Origin: CAZPRY01 sp964589175
GTDB lineage: Bacteria; Fidelibacterota; UBA2242
Length of the DNA stretch: 8,362 nt
Reading direction: 5' to 3'
Assembly (NCBI GenBank): GCA_964589175.1
Contig: CAZPRY010000094.1
Coordinates: 1 to 8,362, forward strand
Under the pieces are notes generated by a model. That model was not told where the DNA came from. It saw nothing but the letters and a program-made list of their open reading frames with translations, and did not search any database. Position numbers and translations under genes: made by a program. Every line of letters begins with the position of its first letter. The first letter of the stretch is position 1. Of this stretch, positions 1 through 5,028 are shown piece after piece.

Positions 1-35
1 AGCTACCTTTTTTTCGCATTCATCGGACATTATTT

Positions 36-530
36 TTGCAATTCGCTATAACACCGGAAAACATGACAATACTCATTGCTGACACTGTGCTGTGTGAATA
101 TGAAGATCACCTTCAATATTCAAACATGATGTTTGTGCCAATGAATATGGTGCCTGTAAATGCCGAAGCAATAAAGAAATATATTATTATTCAGGGCAAA
201 AATATTGGTGGAAATGCAACCTTCTATGATGAAGATAACCCTTATGCTGTAAAAGGAGTGGCAATTGATTTAAAAAATTTCTTGACGCCAAGACAATTAA
301 CTCCAAAATTAGCAACAGAGCTTGGCTCAGGACTTTTAGGAGGAGTAGAGGTAAGAGAAGCAGGATGGAGAATGTTAGGAGTAGGAGGCGGGGATGCAAC
401 TGAGCAGGAGCTGAGAATATTTGAGTTTGTAATTGGAAGAGGGCCGGGAAGGATATTCCCTGACTTTCCAAATGATTTCCCTGCAGAGATCGTCGACGCC
501 TACGGCGGTGACTGGTCCAAGAGCCACTAG
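36..530 (+). CDS. Unrecognised protein, possibly partial at the 5' end
   Basis: I do not recognise this 164-residue protein. The frame is open to the window edge. TTG at 36 has no Shine-Dalgarno sequence; ATG at 63, preceded by a weak GGAAAA, gives a 155-residue product, or the gene may begin outside the window. No signal peptide or membrane segment is evident. The middle (about residues 100-120) is rich in Gly, Val and Glu. Codon use favours AGA, GGA and TTA, unlike the CGN/GGC/CTG-rich operon genes. The last 45 bases turn GC-rich, which hints at a junction near base 485. It ends with TAG only 8 bases before the first REP-like palindrome. It is the only substantial plus-strand ORF not shadowed by a recognised gene, though a minus-strand ORF overlaps it (187-534, low complexity). 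Confidence 0.45.
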   Translation: MQFAITPENMTILIADTVLCEYEDHLQYSNMMFVPMNMVPVNAEAIKKYIIIQGKNIGGNATFYDEDNPYAVKGVAIDLKNFLTPRQLTPKLATELGSGLLGGVEVREAGWRMLGVGGGDATEQELRIFEFVIGRGPGRIFPDFPNDFPAEIVDAYGGDWSKSH

Positions 531-537
531 CCAACTT

Positions 538-695
538 CGCAATGCAATCACTCCCGATTGCATATCAACCAACACCTCGTAATGCAAACACTCTTGTTTG
601 CATATTTTCCCCGTATATCAGAAAAAAAATAAACGAACAGGAGTGTTCGTTTTACGTTGGCAGTGACCAGACGAGCAAGAGTGTTCGTTTTACGG
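538..695. repeat. Left REP cluster (four palindromes)
   Basis: Four short imperfectly related palindromes. On the plus strand, 542-563 has 8-bp arms (ATGCAATC/GATTGCAT) and 578-603 has 9-bp arms (ATGCAAACA/TGTTTGCAT, loop CTCT). In inverse orientation, 631-652 has 9-bp arms (AAACGAACA/TGTTCGTTT, loop GGAG) and 671-688 has 7-bp arms with one G-T pair. The 578-603 copy is preceded by CGTAA. The two inverse copies are followed by TTACG, which is CGTAA on the other strand. The segment 578-695 is a direct repeat of 1375-1488. A palindrome with a conserved tetranucleotide head beside a RAYT gene is the REP/BIME organisation described for RAYT-associated repeats. The last copy overlaps the RAYT stop codon. 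Confidence 0.85.
616..652 (-). terminator. REP hairpin with T-run, possible terminator of the RAYT gene
   Basis: On the minus strand the 9-bp hairpin (arms 652-644 and 639-631) is followed after one A by eight Ts (629-622). It lies about 40 bases past the RAYT stop. The stem is only moderately GC-rich, so termination strength is uncertain. Confidence 0.4.
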
Positions 696-1328
696 TGCGA
701 GTTTTGTTTTCAAATCCTCATTGAGCCAGGTATGCGGCCAGTCAATCCAATTCTCGATCAATCTGGTTTTCACAGGGTTCTTAATGATGTACCAGACGAC
801 TCGATCGAACTCTTCCTGGGTTCGAATCCAATGGTCGTAGTTTTCATGATGCCAGAATGTACCATGTCTTTTCAAGGCATTATTCGAAGATCTTGCCGTT
901 GAGCCTTTATGCCCTTTCATAATTTCGGGAATGGAGTAAAAGCCCCCTGATGTTTTTTCTATTGGTTGTATCAAAATATGGGCATGGTTCGGCATTATAC
1001 AGAAGCAAAAAAGTTTGTACTGCTTATGTGCCATTTTGAGCAGGCTACTTTTTATGAATTCAGCGATTCGATCATCCATCAGATATCGTGGTCCGTTTTC
1101 ACAAAGATGCAGATACTCGTCGATGTATCCGAATTCGATTTTCCACATTTCTTCGTTCGATAGCTTCTTTTTCTGGGATAATATCCTGAATCGCTCAAAA
1201 ATACGGTCAATAAGGTTTTGCGGTAAAACGAATGCTAATCGGTAGGTGATGAAGAATATGGCATTTGCTGGTTGGAAATGGGGAAGACTTCGTCGGTAAT
1301 AAAGTTTGTATTCCAGGATTTTTTTCAT
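690..1328 (-). CDS. REP-associated tyrosine transposase (RAYT, Y1_Tnp family)
   Basis: This 212-residue protein is a single-strand DNA nuclease of the HUH/Y1 transposase family, related to IS200/IS605 TnpA. RAYTs bind and cleave REP hairpins next to a conserved tetranucleotide and are linked to the spread of REP/BIME sequences. The metal-binding HUH motif is His115-Ala-His117 in MPNHAHILI. The likely catalytic tyrosine is Tyr164 in the typical ENYDHWIR box, followed by the family motif YIIKNPVK. The N-terminal RRSLPHFQPANAIFFITYR also matches the family. All key residues are present, so it may be active. The ATG at 1326-1328 has no clear Shine-Dalgarno, but the N-terminus matches relatives from there. 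Directly repeated REP units flank it on both sides, and its TAA stop lies inside a REP head. Confidence 0.93.
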   Translation of the reverse strand: MKKILEYKLYYRRSLPHFQPANAIFFITYRLAFVLPQNLIDRIFERFRILSQKKKLSNEEMWKIEFGYIDEYLHLCENGPRYLMDDRIAEFIKSSLLKMAHKQYKLFCFCIMPNHAHILIQPIEKTSGGFYSIPEIMKGHKGSTARSSNNALKRHGTFWHHENYDHWIRTQEEFDRVVWYIIKNPVKTRLIENWIDWPHTWLNEDLKTKLAP

Positions 1329-1373
1329 TTGAGTACAAATTAAATGGCATAGCTGATTCTGTCAAGATGAACT

Positions 1374-1488
1374 CCGTAAAACAAACACTCTTGTTTGCAT
1401 CCTTTCCCGGTATAACAGAAAAAAAACGAACAAGAGTGTTCGTTTTACGGTGGCTGTGACCTGACGAATACGAGCGTTTGTTCTACGG
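1374..1488. repeat. Right REP cluster (three palindromes), direct copy of the left unit
   Basis: Three palindromes: 1382-1397 (6-bp arms CAAACA/TGTTTG, loop CTCT) preceded by CCGTAA; 1423-1446 (perfect 10-bp arms AAAACGAACA/TGTTCGTTTT, loop AGAG) followed by TTACGG outside the stem; and a degenerate copy at 1464-1481 followed by CTACGG. Palindromes and spacers align base by base with 578-695, in the same order and orientation, including the GTATA-CAGAAAA spacer and the GTGACC segment between the last two hairpins. It lies between the RAYT start codon and the DUF1028 stop codon, and overlaps the latter. Confidence 0.85.
1419..1446 (-). terminator. REP hairpin with T-run, possible terminator of the DUF1028 operon
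   Basis: On the minus strand a perfect 10-bp stem (1446-1437 with 1432-1423, loop CTCT) runs into a stretch of eight Ts, the last four belonging to the stem's 3' arm and four following it (1426-1419). It begins 36 bases past the DUF1028 stop. The stem is AT-rich (3 GC pairs of 10), so it may be weak. Confidence 0.45.
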
Positions 1489-2469
1489 GAGGTTCAGAAT
1501 TTTCTGGAGATCTTCCTGGCTGACGGTTATCAAACCGGGCTTGACAATCCGCCGTGTCAATTCCTGCCAGTTCTCGTCCTGCCGGAAGACCTCGCCGAAG
1601 ATGACGAGCGCTTCGTCGATCCTGCCGATATTGGCCAGCGACACGGCGTGCCAGTATTTCATCTCCAGGTTGTCCGGGAATAGCACTTCGGCGGCGCCAT
1701 ATTCCCGCAGGGCTTTCTCGACGTCGTTTTCCTCGATGGCGACATCGCCGGCGTTCATGTGTTTATAGGCCCGATCGACTTGCAGCAGCCGTTTGAGTTC
1801 CCGGATTGGTTCCGGGTGATCGTCGACGCGCAGATCGACGACGCGATCGCGCCAGACCCGGCCGCTCGATTCGGCTTTGACGATCAGAATGGCAGCCGAC
1901 TGTTTACCACGGATATCGCCGCCGGCATCCTGGGCGGCTTCGAGTGCGGCGATCAGCCGGTCGGCCAGGTCGCCTTCGCCTTCCCGGTATGCTTTTGCCA
2001 TGGCGGGCCAGATACGATCGTTCAGCATCATATTGGCCTGTACGCTGAACTGTTCGCCAGTGATGTGTCCGGCGTCGGCAATACATTTCGGCCCGGTCCA
2101 GGTTGCGACGTTCCCCTTCGAATCGACGATAGCCAGTTGCCGGAAATCGCGACCGTCATCTGCGGCAATCAACAAGTTGAGCGCCTTCTGCGCTGTTTTA
2201 TCCGATTTGAGCAACGCCAGCCCCTCCGGACCGAAGGCGGGATTCGCGAAGGATTGCGTGGCGACGGCGCCCACGCCGGCTTCCGCCCAGGTTACAATCG
2301 TTCCGACCGAGAACCAGTGGCTTTGCACAGCCACGCCCATTTCTCCGCTGAGGGAATCACGTGCGACAATAGAGAAAGTATGGGTCAGCGGCCCGGGTGG
2401 AGGATTCTGCCCGAAGACATGGTCGCACAGAAACACCAGTGATATGAAAACAAGTGTGAATAATTTCAT
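1483..2469 (-). CDS. Secreted DUF1028 (Ntn-hydrolase-like) protein with TPR-like C-terminus
   Basis: This 328-residue protein belongs to the DUF1028 family. Structures of relatives show an Ntn-hydrolase-like fold, but I know of no established substrate. Residues 1-20 form a signal peptide (cleavage likely after VFG, before Gln21), so it should act outside the cytoplasm. The DUF1028 domain covers about residues 28-225. Recognisable blocks are HTFSIVARDSLSGEMGVAV, VGAVATQSFANPAFGPEGL, GEQFSVQANMM and AQDAGGDIRGKQSAA. The C-terminal part, about 235-310, has two TPR-like helix pairs (alternatively the putative peptidoglycan-binding segment often attached to this family). It starts at ATG 2467-2469, 8 bases after the stop of the thioredoxin-TPR gene and with no strong Shine-Dalgarno, so translation is probably coupled. 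Its final codons, Pro and TAG, are formed by the CCGTAG head of a REP. Confidence 0.9.
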   Translation of the reverse strand: MKLFTLVFISLVFLCDHVFGQNPPPGPLTHTFSIVARDSLSGEMGVAVQSHWFSVGTIVTWAEAGVGAVATQSFANPAFGPEGLALLKSDKTAQKALNLLIAADDGRDFRQLAIVDSKGNVATWTGPKCIADAGHITGEQFSVQANMMLNDRIWPAMAKAYREGEGDLADRLIAALEAAQDAGGDIRGKQSAAILIVKAESSGRVWRDRVVDLRVDDHPEPIRELKRLLQVDRAYKHMNAGDVAIEENDVEKALREYGAAEVLFPDNLEMKYWHAVSLANIGRIDEALVIFGEVFRQDENWQELTRRIVKPGLITVSQEDLQKILNLP

Positions 2470-2477
2470 CTTAACGT

Positions 2478-3533
2478 TTATAAAAGGCTTTTACTGTACT
2501 TTTCGAGATTTTCCTTATATGACGGCTCATCGGGGGCCAGATCGGAGGCTTTTTGCATGGCATCGATGGCCTCCTGCACCTGCCCATCGGCGAACAGCAA
2601 TTGACCGAGCGTGTCCCAGATTGCATCGGCTTTAGGTGCAATTTTTACAGCATGTCGGGCCAGCACAATGCCCTGTGCGTATTTGGACTGGATTTTATGC
2701 TGGAAAATATACCAGGCGTACCCGTTGAGCATATCCGCATCGTCGGGCAATTTGGCGACGGCTTTTTCGTACGTCTCAAGTACTTTCAAGGTGTCCTGTT
2801 GATTGGAATAATAGCGCAGCAGGCGATTGAAACCGCGGTTCAAATTTTCGGATTCGGCGCTGCTTTTTAAGAGATTATTCATCGGCAGGACATTGGCATG
2901 GTCCACCAGTTCATAAACGGCAATCTGAAATTGCACTTCTGACCGGTACCCATTTTCATCGTCGGGGTCCAGTGAGGGGATCTGCTTGTAGTATGCAACT
3001 GCCGTCTGAAGATCGCCGCGATCGTTGTATTTTTCGGCAACTTTCATGATCATATCGATATCATCGGGATCGTTTTTCAGGTGAGTAAGGTAATCCTGAA
3101 GCGTGTTTCTTCCCCGCGTATAATCCTGGATGGTATGCAGATAGCCGTCCCGGTCGCCACCGAAACCGACAATCCGGTCGATTTCCATACCGTCGAAGGA
3201 AAAGAAAAGCACGGTAGGCGAGGCCGAAACTTTGTACTTTTCGCGCAGGGCCGGACCTTCACCAGCTCTGCTGTTTATTTTTAAACTGATAAAATTCTGA
3301 TTGATGTACTTTCCGACTTCTTCATCCTGGAAGACCAACTGGTCTAATTTGCGACAGGGGCTTCAACCATCCGAGTAGAGATAGACCATTAAAATATCGT
3401 TCTGCAATCCCGCCTTTTCCAGCCCTTCGGCGGAACTGATATCTTCAAAATTAACGGCCTTTTTTTCAGCCGTAGTGCAGGCTAACAGGGTCAGAAAAAG
3501 CACGCCGGCCATGGACGAGAAAATTCTTCTCAT
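2478..3533 (-). CDS. Thioredoxin-fold/TPR lipoprotein, predicted selenoprotein (UxxC)
   Basis: Read with TGA 3363-3365 as selenocysteine, the gene encodes 351 residues. ATG 3531-3533 follows a good AGGAG site. Residues 1-19 are a lipoprotein signal with lipobox LLAC (Cys19), so the protein should be anchored in the envelope. Residues about 25-130 are a thioredoxin_7-like domain. The redox motif reads DG-Sec57-Ser-Pro-Cys60-RKLDQ where relatives have a CxxC, and the cis-proline lies in SASPTVLFF (Pro106). TPR-like repeats fill about 150-350 (for example ADMLNGYAWYIF and AIWDTLGQLLFADGQ). Family knowledge suggests thiol-disulfide exchange outside the cytoplasm, with the TPRs binding a partner. 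The frame is intact on both sides of the TGA. The next gene starts 8 bases later. Alternatives are a nonsense mutation or a base error at a cysteine codon (TGT or TGC to TGA). Without recoding, only the part from about 3338 is predicted, lacking signal and active site. Confidence 0.8.
3332..3345 (-). promoter_or_regulatory. Candidate bacterial SECIS hairpin
   Basis: In the mRNA, 22 nucleotides after the UGA, a 5-bp stem AGACC/GGUCU closes a four-base loop AGUU. As I recall the bacterial SECIS model, it asks for a short stem-loop inside the coding region, apical loop about 16-37 nt after the UGA, with a G in the first two loop bases. All three hold here. An outer CCUG/CAGG pairing could lengthen the stem, with a large asymmetric internal loop. 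Such short hairpins are common by chance, so the support comes from the position of the UGA. Confidence 0.5.
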
Positions 3534-3540
3534 CGATTCG

Positions 3541-3546
3541 CTCCTT
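3541..3546 (-). promoter_or_regulatory. Ribosome-binding site of the selenoprotein gene
   Basis: AAGGAG on the minus strand, 7 bases before ATG 3533. It fixes the start well upstream of the TGA, so the segment before the TGA is translated and the TGA is met inside the gene. Confidence 0.75.
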
Positions 3547-3616
3547 AACGTTGTTTCAGCAGATTGTGAGGCAATTCGAAATCATATGCAACAGCTAATT
3601 TGAACATCAGATTTGC

Positions 3617-4666
3617 TCAGACGGAAACGTAAGTATCCAACTCTTCGGCGATCCGCTTGATCAGATTGGTGCGGTCGCGATGGGGCATGAAAGAGCTCTT
3701 AAAGCCGCCGATGATAATCTCTTTGAAATCGGCGATTTTGAGGTTGAAATACTTGTGCGCCAGCATGTACTCTTTGGTAAGCGTCGTATTCGAAACCAGC
3801 CGATTATCGGTATTCAGGGTCACGCGCAGGCCGTAATCGTAATAGAGTTTAAAGGGGTGGTATTCGTAACTCTTGACGCTGCCGGTCTGGATATTACTGG
3901 TTAGACACATTTCCAGGGCAATGCGATGATCGTTGATATAATTCAGCAGGTCGCCGTCTTCTTTGAGGCGCACGCCGTGGCCGATGCGATGAGCACCGCA
4001 GTAGTGCACCGCCTGATGGATCGATTCCGGGCCGTAGTCTTCGCCTGCGTGCAGGGTTGTGTTGATGTTGTTGTTGAGGATCAGCGCGAAGGCTTCTTTG
4101 TGGTTTTTAGCCGGAAAATTTTCTTCCACTCCGGCCAAGTCGAAACCGACAACGCCGCGGTTCTTGAAGGCTACGGCGACCTCGGCCAGACGATAGGAAA
4201 TTTCCGGCGAGATGCTGCGGATACCACAGATGATCACACCTGATCTGACCCGGAAATCGGCTTCCGCCTGGCGCAGACCTTTCAGAATGGCATCGACCGT
4301 TTCCATAGTCGACATGCCGTGCTCAGTGTGCAGGATCGGCGAATAACGCACTTCGATGTAGAGTACGTTTTCCTTGCTGACGTCTTCGACCAGTTCGTAT
4401 GCTGCCCGTGTGAGCGATTCCGGCGTCTGCAAAACGGTCAGGGTCAGATCGAACATTTTAATGTATTCCGGCAAGCTCGTTCTGCGGTCGCCGACGCTGA
4501 CATATTTGAGGAGTGTTTCCGGGTCGCGGCTGGGCAGTTCCACCTTGTTCTTTTCCGCCAGATCAAGAATGGTTTCCAGACGGAGAGAACCGTCCAGGTG
4601 GCAATGCAGTTCCGTTTTGGGCAAACTGCGTAAAAACTCTTCGGTAATTTGAATTTTTTCTGTCAT
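3617..4666 (-). CDS. add: Adenosine deaminase
   Basis: This 349-residue protein deaminates adenosine (and deoxyadenosine) to inosine and ammonia in purine salvage; it is cytoplasmic, with no signal peptide. The TIM-barrel metal site is complete: His21 and His23 in TELHCHLDGSLR, His206 in TLHAGED with the proton donor Glu209, the catalytic His230 in RIGHGVRL, and Asp287 in LNTDNR. The residue after Asp287 is Asn where mammalian enzymes have a second Asp; NTDNR is, as I recall, common in bacterial relatives, so this is not a defect. Length is normal for the family (about 330-350). ATG 4664-4666 lies 5 bases after the PqqD-like gene's stop, so the two are probably cotranslated. The gene ends in TGA, showing that TGA is an ordinary stop in this genome. 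Confidence 0.95.
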   Translation of the reverse strand: MTEKIQITEEFLRSLPKTELHCHLDGSLRLETILDLAEKNKVELPSRDPETLLKYVSVGDRRTSLPEYIKMFDLTLTVLQTPESLTRAAYELVEDVSKENVLYIEVRYSPILHTEHGMSTMETVDAILKGLRQAEADFRVRSGVIICGIRSISPEISYRLAEVAVAFKNRGVVGFDLAGVEENFPAKNHKEAFALILNNNINTTLHAGEDYGPESIHQAVHYCGAHRIGHGVRLKEDGDLLNYINDHRIALEMCLTSNIQTGSVKSYEYHPFKLYYDYGLRVTLNTDNRLVSNTTLTKEYMLAHKYFNLKIADFKEIIIGGFKSSFMPHRDRTNLIKRIAEELDTYVSV

Positions 4667-4671
4667 AATGA

Positions 4672-5022
4672 TTACAACTCGATAAATTTTCCGTTTTTCA
4701 ACATTCTGAGAAATATTCCGAGGCGTTCATGGGTGGGATGGATTTTTTCACCCAGTTCGGCCTCCATAAGTTCGGCGATTTGCATGGCATTGCGTTTTCC
4801 GTCCATTTTCTGCCAGAAACAGCTGCCGAGTTCGTCGAGAGTGATCCGGAAATAGGGGTGTTTCATCTTCGGGATGAGATGCTTTCGCAACCAGGAGTTT
4901 CCGAATTTCGGTTTCAGAAGTACGACCTTATTTTCGTTGATGATCTCGTGGGTAACGAGAGGACGAGGAACCGCCTCGTACATGCTCAGCCCCGGTTTCC
5001 CGCCCTTTTTTTTGCTAAACAA
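4672..5022 (-). CDS. PqqD-family small protein
   Basis: This 116-residue protein resembles PqqD-like proteins, small winged-helix domains (RRE fold) that in peptide-modifying pathways hold a precursor peptide for a radical SAM enzyme. The PqqD-type core is at about residues 60-116: an ITLDELGSCFWQKMDG segment, then helices NAMQIAELMEAELG and ERLGIFLRMLKNGKFIEL. The basic N-terminus FSKKKGGK resembles stand-alone PqqD proteins I recall from Calditrichota-like genomes and favours TTG 5020-5022, 6 bases after the transporter stop. ATG 4981-4983 (103 residues) is the alternative. Neither start has a clear Shine-Dalgarno. No radical SAM gene or precursor peptide is visible, so a PQQ or RiPP role is not supported; the neighbours are a transporter and adenosine deaminase. 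Confidence 0.8.
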   Translation of the reverse strand: MFSKKKGGKPGLSMYEAVPRPLVTHEIINENKVVLLKPKFGNSWLRKHLIPKMKHPYFRITLDELGSCFWQKMDGKRNAMQIAELMEAELGEKIHPTHERLGIFLRMLKNGKFIEL

Positions 5023-5028
5023 ACTATA

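Noticed and set aside
538..1488. CRISPR array from the repeated palindromes
   Set aside because: Repeats alternate in orientation, vary in sequence, have conserved rather than unique spacers, and flank a RAYT gene; no cas genes are present.
1759..2635. Long plus-strand ORFs over 1759-2635 and other plus-strand ORFs over 3680-7218
   Set aside because: They are antisense shadows of well-recognised minus-strand genes in a GC-rich codon context and match no family.
2478..3338. A stand-alone 286-residue TPR protein starting at TTG 3338
   Set aside because: It would begin inside the thioredoxin fold, lack the active site and signal, and have no Shine-Dalgarno, whereas a complete N-terminus with ribosome-binding site lies upstream in the same frame across one TGA.
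3363..3365. TGA recoded genome-wide as Trp or Gly (codes 4 or 25)
   Set aside because: The other long genes (OPT, DUF1028, RAYT, add) contain no internal TGA, and add ends in TGA at its normal family length, so TGA is an ordinary stop here.
3534..3616. Separate promoter or terminator between add and the selenoprotein gene
   Set aside because: I see no convincing -35/-10 pair or GC-rich hairpin with T-run in these 83 bases; only the ribosome-binding site is supportable.
3800..3809. Inactive adenosine deaminase because TDDP-type motif reads TDNR
   Set aside because: The metal ligand Asp287 is kept, and the NTDNR form is, as I recall, common among bacterial adenosine deaminases.
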